From assembly GCA_020744425.1 (NCBI GenBank), contig JAGMUV010000001.1, positions 5,456,001 through 5,520,000 on the forward strand: 64,000 nt of DNA, written 5' to 3'. Below are positions 11,493-21,996 of the stretch, piece by piece; within the stretch, counting starts at the first letter, position 1; the number at the start of each line of letters is the position of its first letter. Made by a program: the position numbers and the translations under genes. The stretch is from Dactylonectria macrodidyma. Its lineage: Eukaryota; Ascomycota; Sordariomycetes; Hypocreales; Nectriaceae. The notes under the pieces are model-generated. The model saw only the letters and a program-made list of their open reading frames with translations, was not told the DNA's origin and made no database searches.

Positions 11493-14144
11493 TCAATCTT
11501 CGGTAATGTCACCATACTCCCACATGCCAAGGCGTTCCTGCTTGGCCTGGCTCTCAACCTCCTTAAGGTGCTTCAGGTAAGACTCAAACGCCTTGCTGCG
11601 CTCCCATGCCTTGAGTTTCTTGGGCACCATGCCGTATCCACTGGCCACAACCTCCTTGTTGATAGAGTCATTGAGCCCAGGCAGCTTATCGTCCTTGGGG
11701 TCGTAGAGCGTGATGTAGCTCACATTCTCCTTGTTGTCGACGAAATCAAAGCTGCCCACAAGGCGCTTGCCCTCAGTCAGCTCTGCGATAACGCCAATGG
11801 CATCAGTAAAGTAGTCGGCACCAGTGGGGAGCTGCACAAACGACAAGGACGCATCCACGGCCTGGGGCTTGAGCTTCTGGGGGCTGAATTGAGGCTGGTC
11901 TAGCGATCGCAGGCTGGCCCAGGGAATCTTCTCACTGTTGCCGTAGTCAATGTACATGACCTCGGCGACCTTGGCGGTGCGGTCGTTGGCGCGAACACGC
12001 GCGCGGTACCATTGGCCGTCCGCGGAGAACTTGGCAGACACATACTCGCCCGTCTTGGGTGCGTCCCTTAGAGGTTTGTTGTTCTTGGAGTCCAGATGAA
12101 ACTTGCGGAAGTCACTCATCAGGCTCTCCAGGGCGGCTGTTCCCTTGCCAATCTCCTGGATCTTGATCTTGCCGTTACCGTCAATGTTGGTGATAACCAC
12201 ATCCCGGTAGTCTGTGGGCTTCTTGTCATAAGAAACCTCCTTCTCCTCCTCGGCCTCGGCTGGCTCCTCCTCGGCCTCCTCATCCTGTGAGGGATCCCAA
12301 TCATGGAACAGACCCTTGCGGCCTTCCTTGGCTCGCTTCTCCGCCGCAAAAAGCTCAGCCGCGTTGCCAGACTTCTCAGCTGAGTAGGCATGAACGGTGG
12401 CGAGACCCTCCTCGACTAGCACTTTGGTGAAGTTCTCGCGGTTGATGTAAAGATCACCGATGAAACCACCGACCTTGTCCATGTCGTGGATGTCCACTTC
12501 ACAGTCGCGCTGGTTACACCGGCGGTTGGCGAGGTCAAGAGCTTCTTTTCCGAAAGGCTCGCCGCCCTCGCCGTCAGCTCGAGGAGCACGAGGAGCACGG
12601 ATGCCGCCCAGGACCATGGTGAGCTTGACGTTCTCACGAGGGATCAGAATGGTGAATCGCGAACCAGCCTTGCAGAAATCGACAATGGCGGGAACCTTCT
12701 TCTGCCGTTGCAGGGTAGCCAGCATGATCTTGGCCTTTTGAGTGTTCTCAGAGAGGTCCAGGTACTGTCGCGCCTTGGATGGCTTTCCAGACCAGATTCC
12801 CTTGCCCTCTTCCTTGGCCTTCTCCTGAGCAGCGAGCAACTCATCGTAGTTGGGAGCTCGGTCAGTGTCATCCTTTCGGTGTCGAATAACAGTGGCCCAG
12901 CCAGCCTCGATGAGAGCCAAGCCAATGTTTTTGCCCTTCTCAGTAACGGTAGCAACATCTCTAGCTTCGAAGCCCTCGGTAGGAGGCTTAGTTCCGTCGA
13001 CGCTGATTCGAACTTGCTTTCCAATAAGCAGCTTTCGGAGGAACTCCTTGGCCTCATCTCGGAAGGGGCTCTCAGAGGGCTCGCTAGCACGAGGGCCTCT
13101 GACACTGCTGAAGCTGATTCGCTTGTCCGTGGTGCTAGCCTTGGTCTTGACGAGGATGGTGTCGGCACCGAGAATCTTGGACACAATCATGTCCTGGTTA
13201 CCACCGTCCGCCTTGGCGACGTGGTTCTTGTGGAGCCGCAGCTTCTTGGACTGAGCCTGCTTCTCCGCAGCACGCAGCGGGGCCATCTTATCGCCTAGCA
13301 TGGTGGAGTGGAAGTCGTTGCATCGCGCCAAGCCATCTTGTAGCAAAAACTCGGCGATGTTGCCACGGGGGTGAAGGACGGTTGCGACAAGTTGGCCTTG
13401 GGGGCTGGCGCCAACGATTTCGACCTTGACCTTGCGCTGAAGAAGTCTTGTCTCAACGAATGCTCGCGCCTCGTTTCCGTACTCCTCGGCGGGTTGGGTG
13501 GCTCCAGTGGAAGGCAGTGTTCTCTCGGTGGAGGGTGTTCGGATACCGGCAAGCAGAGTCATGGGCTGAACGTGCTTCTTGTCTGAGAGCAGGAGACGCA
13601 CCAACAGTCGGTCTCCGCTCAGGATTCGCTCAACAATGCCATCGACGGTCTTTCCCTTCCACTCCTTCATGAAGTTGGGGCCACCCAGGTCATTTTGGAC
13701 CTCAATAATTCCGCCAACGCCAGTCCAGAGACCCTTGTCCTCGGCCTTGGCCTGTGCCTCGATTTGGCGGAGGTTCTCCAGTCGCGCGAGGATCTCCTCT
13801 GACTCCTCCTTACGACCAGCGTCCTCGCGAACCTTGAGCCAGCCGGCCTTGACGAGCTCGTCAGGCAGTTCGGTGCCATCCTTGAGCTTGGCACTGCCAA
13901 ACTCACGGCCAGAGGTAGGAATCGTATAGAGAACGGTGCACTGCACAGGCTTTCCGACGGCAAGGTTGCGCAGGTACTCGCGAGACTGGAAGGCAAAGGG
14001 CTCATCGCCCTCGCGCTTTAGGTGAGGCGCAGTGACATAGGCAAGAGAGAAAGTTCGCTCGGCATTCGGGTTATTGGGGCTAGTCAATATCAGAGTGTCA
14101 CCACTAAGAACACTCTTGACATTGCCGATGAAGGTTTTGGACAT
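11493..14144 (-). CDS. Tudor staphylococcal nuclease (Tudor-SN / SND1 family)
   Basis: 883 aa in one uninterrupted exon. There are four N-terminal staphylococcal-nuclease (OB-fold) repeats, each of the type V-GDTLIL / R-F---A / PFAFQSREYLRNL (about 1-150, 165-310, 320-480 and 500-645). A Tudor domain about 700-765 (GQWYRARVRAN, then EVMYIDYGNSEKIPW) and a partial fifth SN repeat complete the family architecture. An acidic linker (EEAEEEPAEAEEEKE) separates SN4 and Tudor. Family members bind RNA, act in RNA decay, splicing and stress granules, and occur in nucleus and cytoplasm. The conserved start MSKTFIGNVKSVLSGDTL supports the initiation codon. Confidence 0.94.
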   Translation of the reverse strand: MSKTFIGNVKSVLSGDTLILTSPNNPNAERTFSLAYVTAPHLKREGDEPFAFQSREYLRNLAVGKPVQCTVLYTIPTSGREFGSAKLKDGTELPDELVKAGWLKVREDAGRKEESEEILARLENLRQIEAQAKAEDKGLWTGVGGIIEVQNDLGGPNFMKEWKGKTVDGIVERILSGDRLLVRLLLSDKKHVQPMTLLAGIRTPSTERTLPSTGATQPAEEYGNEARAFVETRLLQRKVKVEIVGASPQGQLVATVLHPRGNIAEFLLQDGLARCNDFHSTMLGDKMAPLRAAEKQAQSKKLRLHKNHVAKADGGNQDMIVSKILGADTILVKTKASTTDKRISFSSVRGPRASEPSESPFRDEAKEFLRKLLIGKQVRISVDGTKPPTEGFEARDVATVTEKGKNIGLALIEAGWATVIRHRKDDTDRAPNYDELLAAQEKAKEEGKGIWSGKPSKARQYLDLSENTQKAKIMLATLQRQKKVPAIVDFCKAGSRFTILIPRENVKLTMVLGGIRAPRAPRADGEGGEPFGKEALDLANRRCNQRDCEVDIHDMDKVGGFIGDLYINRENFTKVLVEEGLATVHAYSAEKSGNAAELFAAEKRAKEGRKGLFHDWDPSQDEEAEEEPAEAEEEKEVSYDKKPTDYRDVVITNIDGNGKIKIQEIGKGTAALESLMSDFRKFHLDSKNNKPLRDAPKTGEYVSAKFSADGQWYRARVRANDRTAKVAEVMYIDYGNSEKIPWASLRSLDQPQFSPQKLKPQAVDASLSFVQLPTGADYFTDAIGVIAELTEGKRLVGSFDFVDNKENVSYITLYDPKDDKLPGLNDSINKEVVASGYGMVPKKLKAWERSKAFESYLKHLKEVESQAKQERLGMWEYGDITED

Positions 14145-15366
14145 GATGGAGGCGGCACGGGTACGAGACGGGGAAGATCTAAGAGAGATTTGTCAATATT
14201 AATACAATTATTTCAATGGTGGTGTAGATCGCAAAGCCATGCAGATGCACATGTCCAGACTGGCGGTGGCAAGGATCAATGGATGGAGTGCCTTCAAACC
14301 AGCAACAATTGGCAGAAAACAATCGCCTGAGAACAAGACAATTGCACTCTGTTCTCAATGCAGCTATCCGTGCGGAGTACGGCATTCTCCGGGTTGCTGC
14401 TGGCTGAACTCCAGCTTGCAGCACTCCATTCCATCGCCTCGAGCACTAGTATCGCCTGACACCGCCGAATGGGCTGGGGCACGGTGTAGAGGTGCAGTGG
14501 GAGTGGTGTTGAAGCTTGAGGTACAATTCACATACCTTGAAGAGGGGGATGCAAAACTGCGATAGTCTGAGGCCTTGTTGAGAACCTTTGGGGAGCTCAA
14601 AACAAGGACAATTCGGAGGAAGGAGAACAAATAGGATCAAAGGGGAGAGCTTCGTTCAAGCATGTGGAGTTAGGGACGAGATCGTGTGCTTTGTGGAAAG
14701 GTGTCCCGAAGGCGAATTGGCCACTAGAGCAAAATGTGGGGACGGAGCTCATCAGGGGACCTTTGGGACATCTAACAAACAACCGGGAACGCGGGGCAGC
14801 CAGGACAGTGGGTTGGAGGGGCAAATTACAGAGGTTGTCCACTGGAGCTGGAGCTGCTGAGCTGGAGCTGCTGAGCTGGAGCTGGAGCTTGGGGCTAATG
14901 ACATGGAATTAAATCGGCATGATAACCCATTGGGTCGCGCTCCGTGAACCAATTCGAGAGACATGTGCCGTTATTCAGTGTGTAAATAAGTACTTAATCA
15001 GGTGTGTGGCACATCAGCCTCTTAGGGCATTGAACCTTGTCTCAAATTGTTTTGCACGGCGAAGGGAGCAATGTGGATGGATGGACTGATCGTCCCCCTT
15101 TACCCCTCCTTCCCCCGCGTCAACATGGTGCCAATGCATGACAAGAGATGCCTGTCTAGGTACTTACATTACACGCCACATGACATAACTGAAGCAAGGG
15201 ATGGCAGAGTACAGGGGATGAGATTTTTGGGATACAGTGATTTTACTTTTGTCATTCTTGATTGAATTGTTTATAGCTATTTCGATTGTGAGTTATACTT
15301 TGTACTCACATCGGAGCAGTCCCGAACATGCGCCTTTTGATCGAACAAGCCCAACCCGTTCTCCAT
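14145..15366. promoter_or_regulatory. Tudor-SN promoter / SOD1 3' region
   Basis: 1.2 kb without a supported gene; both neighbours lie on the minus strand. It contains a hexanucleotide repeat (separate entry). Confidence 0.4.
14842..14889. repeat. GGAGCT/GCTGAG short tandem repeat
   Basis: About 48 bp made of alternating GGAGCT and GCTGA units (a 14-bp higher-order unit) upstream of Tudor-SN. Confidence 0.85.
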
Positions 15367-16342
15367 CTAGTTGGAGATGCCAATGACACCTGGTAATAGA
15401 ATCAGTACAGTATCGGATGTGAAAGAGTAATTGGCTCTGCATACCGCAAGCGGGTCTCAGACCAGCGTTGCCGGTGGTGAGGGACAGCTCGTGGCCACCC
15501 TTGCCGAGATCGTCAGTGCCACCGTGGACAACGACAGTTCGCTGGTGGAGGGTTAGCATATGAAGTCCTTCAGATGGCGGTCCGAGTTATCTTACGCCAA
15601 TGACGGAGTGAGGGCCAATCAGCTTGACGAGGTTGTCAGTGATCGTGCCCTTGGCAACGCCCTCGGCATCGGTCTTGATGTTTCCGAGATCACCGACGTG
15701 ACGGGTCTCGTCGGTGGGAGCGCCGTGGGTCTTGCTGAAGGGGTTGACTGTCCAGATTTCTACGTCAGTAACCGAGACCCAGAGCTTGCAAGGTGCTTCC
15801 AGGGAAGCCTCCCCGGGTGTGTAGGGTAGACTCACAGTGAGGGCCGGCAGAGGTGCAGCCGTTGGTGTTGTCACCGAAGGTGTGAACGTGGAAGCCGCGC
15901 TCGGCGTTGGCGTCGTTGCCGGTGATGTTGTAGGTGATGGTGGTGGGGTCGGACTCGGTCTCCTGCTGGAAGGTGACGGTACCGGCGACCTTGGAGTCAC
16001 CACGGAGGACAGCAACTGCGGCCGGGTGTGTTAGCCAATGTGCTGCAACAGAAGCCGAGAAGACGACGAAATGCATCTCATCCAGATGGGAGAGTGGAAC
16101 CCTGGTCGGCGACGGCCATCAAGGGACTCGCAACATCGCTCTTATGGCATAGGGCTGAGTCCATCAAGGTCTGGCGCAGCACAATCCGGCCACCCGTTGG
16201 ACGAGGCGAAACCCGCTCAAACCAGCTCGAACCCCCTCCCGAGGCCGAGCCGCATGTGCCATGGGTGTATAAAGACGGCGACGTGCCCTCGATAGGTCCG
16301 GAGAAAATTGGAGACGTGGAGACACGTACCTGCAACGACCAT
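15367..16342 (-). CDS. SOD1: Cu/Zn superoxide dismutase, cytosolic
   Basis: Dismutates superoxide to O2 and H2O2; needs Cu and Zn and, in eukaryotes, the chaperone Ccs1. Five exons: 16342-16330 (13 nt), 16015-15836, 15747-15596, 15541-15445 and 15389-15367; 465 nt, 154 aa, the usual length. Metal ligands and signatures are intact: [50 protein letters not shown] and RPACGVIGI. The first exon carries only MVVA plus one base and is followed by a ~314-bp intron, so simple ORF calls miss the true start. No signal peptide. Confidence 0.96.
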
Positions 16343-18624
16343 TTTGACTGATTTTTTGGGTTGAACGAGTTGTACGAGTTTGTTGAGTGAAGTTGTCGAG
16401 ATTGGAAGACGCAAGTGGAGATGGGAAGAAGCAGAGTTTTGAAGGGCGAGCGAGAAGAAGTTCAGAGCGGAGGCCCCCAGTGCTCGCCGCTCGGAACTCT
16501 CCTCCAGTCCCGAGGCGAGGAGGGAGGGAGCTTCTCCTGTCTCGCTGTTCGCGCTTTCCACTTCCAAGCTGCCCCTCCTTGCTCCTCCCTTCTCCGATCT
16601 TGTACCTCGCTTACTTACGTTGCTCGCCCAGAATTGCCCAACCCGCCAACCAGTTTCACTCGACTCCCCTCCTCCCCTCCCTTCGTATACACTTGATTAG
16701 ATTGATTGGTGCCCTCCTTGATAACGAAGCCGAGTCCCTGAACGCTGATCCCACCCCTCCAATGGGCCATCATGTCTGCTATGCCAAAGCTCCCACAAGC
16801 TCCCGGCTAGCGGGGTAGCAAAGACCCGCTTCGTTACTTCCGTCATTCTGACCCAAAAGTGGGTGCTGACAAATAGATTGCATCATCGGCACTTTATGCC
16901 TGGTGCCGCGAAGATCAAGCCGATCTTCGGAGTCGTCTTCAAGCTCGTCCTCGGAGTTGCCCTTTCGTCGAGGCAACGGATTTCTGGGGCGATAATCTCA
17001 AAACATATCCCATTGAGGGGTTGAGAACTACCTACCTACAGATGTCTCACGGAACATGGCGCTGAATCTTGATACAACACGTCCATTCTAAGTGACATTG
17101 GTTTTTGGCTTGTCAACTACCCCGCGCGGAAATCCATTCTTGAGATCTCGATGCTAATGAACCGCTCGAACCTAGAAGCTCCCGTGGCAGGGCGGCCGTC
17201 AACTGCCGAAACCCATGTTGCAACACTGCAACCCACGATATATGTACCAGGCCACTTTAACATGATGTGACTTTTCCAGCCTTGTTCTTCGCTTATACCT
17301 TCACCAGCCGCTTTCGCCGTTCTTACAGAGATGAATCAATCTGTTTTTTTCTCTCTCGATATTATTCAACTCTCGTCAAAGCCATGTGGATTATTCCTCG
17401 CCGGCGTCAAGTGGCGCTATCATTTATGTACACCAGCACAACAAACTCATCCACAGCCGTTTGGCCCATTCCTTAGCTGTTGCGCCTGCGCGTAGCACGT
17501 CCAAAGTCCCTTCGAGGTCCCGCAAGATGTGTGCGAGGGATTGCTCCCTTTGCGCGTCGGTGTCGGGAAGTGGCCGCCGACTACGTGTGGGACCTGTCCT
17601 TCTCTAGAAGAATGCTCAGGGATCCCGAATCTTCCTCAGCCGCTTGTCCTTCCCCAGCCGATGATGTTCCAGACTTCTTTGCGGAACGAACTCCAAGTAT
17701 TTCTTTGGCTTCTGGCGCAGGAAACTGTAAAGTTTCCGCACATGGTATTCCAGCTCACTATGCTTCTAGGAGACGAATAGCCGCACCTCTGGACCGCTTC
17801 AAACGATGGAGAATGCGGCACTATCAATCGGTCGGATCTCATCGCATTTACAATCGTCAAGCTGATGGTTATGGTGTTCAGCGATGTTGGCATAGGACGC
17901 GAACGCTCCGAGACCCTGATTGGACGCTAGCACGGCAGTGTGAGGCGGTGTGAACAGCAGAGCTGAATGTCATACAGTTAGCTTGCGGGATTGTGATGCT
18001 GCGGACTGACGAAACCCATCTTTCCATGGACCCCAGGGTTATCATTGCGAGGACATTTGATACACAGCCAGCGGGGAAATTCTGGAGGTTTTTAGCTGCA
18101 CGTGAACAAGACTGCCTTGATTTGAAATGCGTACCTTTACCTGAGAAGCAGGTCATGAGCAAAGCAAAAAAAGTTGTTGGGGTATCATCTAGACTCACTT
18201 TCATCCCTTTCCATATCAAAAGTGTACCTGTGATAAGCCTCAGTTTCGCATGCAAACGGAGCTGGCGTCAACTCAAATCAGCACGTAGAACTTACCGCCA
18301 TAATAAAGGGAGATTGCCGGAGTGGCGCCGATGGCCGTCCCGGAGCGCCCGGATCTGGATTCCGTGATATCACAGAGCGGGCTTGAGCGGGTGCTGAGGC
18401 CCGGGCCCTTGTCGAGAGATAGAGATGAAGATGTCTTATTAGCCAAAGGGCAAAGCAGATTGCCAGGGGAGTCAATTTCCCCCGAGCTTAACCTTCCGCT
18501 TTGCCGGCCCCTTGCCCGTCCGCGCCGTCTCTCAGGCACGGCAGTTCCAACCATCCCGGCATTCTGGTATGTGCTATACGGCCAAAAACGAAAAAGGGAA
18601 AGAAAAGAAACAAGAGACGAGAAA
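16343..18624. other. Long divergent intergenic region
   Basis: 2.3 kb between SOD1 and the Zn2Cys6 gene. Overlapping short frames on both strands between about 17480 and 18260 show no domain. One minus-strand frame near 17600-17800 is rich in basic residues but contains stops, so degraded coding sequence is possible but unproven. Confidence 0.35.
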
Positions 18625-20844
18625 ATGGAGACCGCAGCGGCAGTGTCGTCCAGCCGGCTCCCCGGCCAAGCCCACCACGGGGCTCAGCCTCCGGATGCCG
18701 AGCCCGGCCCCGTCAAGCGACGCGGTACCGTAGCCTGCCGGCGCTGCCGCCGGCTGCGATCCAAGTGCGTCCACCAACAGAACGCGCCGCCGTGTGAGGG
18801 CTGTCGTCTCGCCGGGTCCCAGGCCGCCGCCGAGTGCGCGTTCCCGCGCCGCGGCGAGAAGGACGTGGATCGCCAGTTCCGACGCCGCCCCGTCCCCGTC
18901 CCCGCTGCCGAGCCCGGCCAGGCCGGCCCCGAGTTCGGCGTCCGAGCCCAGCTTCCGGGCAGGATCGCGACCGGCAGAACTGTCGGCGTGTGGTCGAGCC
19001 CGCCGCGCAGTTCGGGAAAGCTATCGCCAGGTACCGCGGGAGCCGGCCCTTCTCGAGCCCTGGGCCATCCCGCCTCGATCAACCCGGAGAACATGCTGCC
19101 GCCCCCAGATGAGGTTGTCGAAGGCTGTCGCATCTTCGTCACATCCTATTTCCAGCTTGGCTTCATCCCCAAGGCCGTCTTCCTTGAAAACCTCCGCGTC
19201 AGCCCGGTGTCTGTCAGCAAGTTCCTCTTGGCCTGTATCCTCTCTATCTCAGCACGCTTCACCCCGTCATTAGTTGCCAGGTATGGGAGTGCTAGGAAGG
19301 CCACCGACTACTTTCTGGAAGTCTCGCGTGCCATGGTCCCTGCGGAGATGTATCACCCTTCGCTCGAACGGATCCAGGCCTTCTTCCTCCTCGCTATCTC
19401 CCAATGGGGCAATGGCGACAGAGACCGTTCGAGCATGGACATGGGAGTCGCCGTACGCATGGCGGCTTTGCTGAAGCTACACTGCGAAGAGTCGTACGTC
19501 CTTGAAGTCAACTGTCCTGCGGATCAAGTTGTTCGCTCCGAAAGCGCCCGTCGGGTGTTCTGGATGATCCAAAGCCAGGAGAACCTTCACTCAGGCTACA
19601 AGACCCCAGCGCCGTTTCCACTTGAAGATATCACGACGCTATTGCCATGCGACGAGGGAGACTTTGCCTTTGGTGCCATCCCCGCTGAGCGGGCTGCTGA
19701 AGCAGGCACTCCGCCAGCCTTAGCCAACCCGCTCTTGGTCTTCACCCCAAGACGGTGTCTCTTCGCCACGCTTATCCAGGCTCATGGCCTCTGGGGTCGA
19801 GTTGCCAGAAAGGCATGTAGGAACGACTACGCCATCAACAAGGCACCGCCGTGGGACCCTGCAAGTGGTTATCAAAGGACCGTCACCGAACTGCGGCAGT
19901 GGGAGGAGACGCTCCCACAGAAACACTCATTTTCGGTCTGGAACTTGAGAGGGTGGAAGTCGGAGTCACTTCATCTCGCATACCTCTCCGTGACCATGGT
20001 CCTGCGGCTCAGCAACATTGTCACCCGCCGACTCTATCTCCATGACATGCTAGCAACTCTCACGAATGAACAATTTGACCAACCACTCGAACCTTCAACG
20101 CCAACCATGGCGAACGCGAATGAACAGAGTGTAACGTCACATCCCACTCCAACCTCCACGCCTCGCGAAACGCACGGGTCTGCGCCCAATGGATTCTGGG
20201 CACAAGCCTCCAATGAACTTTTCCATAACTTGTGGGATCTTCACGAACAGATCGATGCCTATTTTAACATGAAGACCGCAGAGGAGGGCTTTCCACAAAT
20301 CCTCGTCTTTTGTGTCTACATGTGCGGTTCTCTATCCTCTTTCCTCTGGCGTTATCCTGCGCTCTGTCCCTTGTTAGGAGAGAGGGCAGAGAGAATGGCG
20401 CAACGGTCCCTTGAGGTTCTTAGCGAGCTGCACGCGGCTTGGCCTACGAGTTCCAAGTGGCAAAAGGGGTTGCAGCAGATCGCGACTCCTCTTACGGGAC
20501 TAAGTCCGGCAGAGGATCGAGTCACTGTCACTCCAGTGCAGTCCATAAGCAATACGGCTAGTATTATAGAAGCAACGAACATGCAACCTGCGGGGCAGGT
20601 TAACATAACAAACGGGTTTCAAGGACCACGGGGAATGGAGCAACGGTCTACAGTCCCTGAAGGCATGCTGGGAGAACTAATCAACGTGCTGCCTCATGGA
20701 AATAGTCATCTCGCCCGATTTGGAAGCATGCAGATGAACCCTCTACCGAATGAGTTATTTGATGCCGAGCTCGCGGCATTTCTGCAGGGTGACTTTCATT
20801 ATGACCTCTTGGATGGCTGGGGTCAGCCAGACGTTGCTGGTTGA
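18625..20844 (+). CDS. Zn(II)2Cys6 fungal transcription factor
   Basis: 739 aa from the ATG at 18625. The frame stays open upstream to 18322, but that part is unlike a regulator N-terminus. The binuclear zinc cluster lies about residues 38-75 with spacing CX2CX6CX8CX2CX10C (CRRCRRLRSKC then CEGC), a rather long last loop. A Pro/Ala-rich linker follows, then the fungal-specific transcription factor domain (about 150-420) with helices such as CILSISARFTPSLV, IQAFFLLAISQWGNG and SARRVFWMIQSQENLH. It is expected to be a nuclear, sequence-specific regulator; target genes are unknown. It converges with the adjacent esterase, the two stops being 33 bp apart, so the 3' UTRs must overlap. Confidence 0.88.
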   Translation: METAAAVSSSRLPGQAHHGAQPPDAEPGPVKRRGTVACRRCRRLRSKCVHQQNAPPCEGCRLAGSQAAAECAFPRRGEKDVDRQFRRRPVPVPAAEPGQAGPEFGVRAQLPGRIATGRTVGVWSSPPRSSGKLSPGTAGAGPSRALGHPASINPENMLPPPDEVVEGCRIFVTSYFQLGFIPKAVFLENLRVSPVSVSKFLLACILSISARFTPSLVARYGSARKATDYFLEVSRAMVPAEMYHPSLERIQAFFLLAISQWGNGDRDRSSMDMGVAVRMAALLKLHCEESYVLEVNCPADQVVRSESARRVFWMIQSQENLHSGYKTPAPFPLEDITTLLPCDEGDFAFGAIPAERAAEAGTPPALANPLLVFTPRRCLFATLIQAHGLWGRVARKACRNDYAINKAPPWDPASGYQRTVTELRQWEETLPQKHSFSVWNLRGWKSESLHLAYLSVTMVLRLSNIVTRRLYLHDMLATLTNEQFDQPLEPSTPTMANANEQSVTSHPTPTSTPRETHGSAPNGFWAQASNELFHNLWDLHEQIDAYFNMKTAEEGFPQILVFCVYMCGSLSSFLWRYPALCPLLGERAERMAQRSLEVLSELHAAWPTSSKWQKGLQQIATPLTGLSPAEDRVTVTPVQSISNTASIIEATNMQPAGQVNITNGFQGPRGMEQRSTVPEGMLGELINVLPHGNSHLARFGSMQMNPLPNELFDAELAAFLQGDFHYDLLDGWGQPDVAG

Positions 20845-20877
20845 TCAAACCAAATCTACGCTTGTGCGGGCATACTA

Positions 20878-21996
20878 TCATGTGCCAAAAACTCCCTGCA
20901 GGTGCTTGACAGCATCTTTAATCATCTTACGGCCCCGATCTATCCGCCCATGAAGGGAAAGAATTGAGTGCGTACCGCCCTTCACAACCACTGTCTCGGC
21001 GTCGACACCCAAGTTTCTTAGTTGCTCCCCGAAAGCCAGCGCTTCAGGAGCAAGGAGATCCAGCTCTGAGACAGCCATCCACGTCCTCGGGAACTTTCGC
21101 AGTAAGGCCTTGGGTGCGTAGTTGGGGCTCGCATCCCACTTCTGGCGATCCTCGTCCCGGGTGAAGTATAGCTTCCGATACCACTCCAGACGCTCAGCCG
21201 TGAGCCAAGGCGCTGTCTCTGCGCTGGACTTCCAAACGTCCTCGGCGGTGGCGGTGTTGTCGATGACGGGAACGAAGAGCAAGACCGAGGCGGGAGGATG
21301 GACGATGGTGTTCGGGAGGGATGGCTTGGCGGATGGGAGGGAGACGTTCTGATCCAATGCTGCGAGGGTGGCGATGACGGCGATGACGGCCAGGTTGCCT
21401 CCAGCTGATGTTCCGCCGACAGAAATGCGTGTGATGTCGATCTTCCCAAGCTCCGCTGGACCCGAAGAGACCCATCGAACTGCGTCTATCGCGTCCTCCA
21501 CTGCTATTGGAAATGGATTCTCAGGTGCGAGGCCGTAGTCAACGCTGACGACGATGCAACGGGCACCTACGCCAATCAGTCTTTTCGTTGCTTCTCAACT
21601 CTAGACGGTTCCATAGATAGATAGATAGTTACCTTGACAAACCCATGAACAGAGATCCCTCCCATTATTCAGTCCTCCAACAGCCCAACCACCGCCATGA
21701 AACCAGACAAGAACAGGCCAGCCGCGCTCATCGCTCTCGCCAGTAGGTGTATACGCCCTCACACGGAAGCGTCCGACAGGATAGTCCTCAATGCTACCAA
21801 CCGGGACCGGCTGCGTTCCGCCAGGCGGGAGGGAGCCTGGGGCTCGGACAGACCCATCCCAGGCATTAAATTCATCCGGGATGATATACTGCAGATACTT
21901 GTCGTGGTAATCGACGTACTGAGGGTCGAGCTTGTCGCGAATGGCTGGATGGAGGGGTTGCCAGATTTTATCGTGGTTGTTCGGTGTCTCAGACAT
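20878..21996 (-). CDS. HSL-type alpha/beta-hydrolase (esterase/lipase)
   Basis: 350 aa from two exons, 21996-21633 and 21566-20878, joined across a 66-bp intron that contains a short GATA microsatellite. The hormone-sensitive-lipase signature is complete: oxyanion motif HGGGW (WFHGGGWAVGG), nucleophile GTSAGG, acid in SELDLLAPE and His in KGGTHSI. There is no signal peptide, so it is probably cytosolic. Substrate unknown; related fungal enzymes hydrolyse short acyl esters, sometimes in secondary or xenobiotic metabolism. The neighbouring Zn2Cys6 gene is a candidate regulator by proximity only. Confidence 0.88.

Noticed and set aside
17480..18260. Overlapping frames on both strands, one basic minus-strand stretch
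   Set aside because: No frame is free of stops over a recognisable domain; no family recognised.
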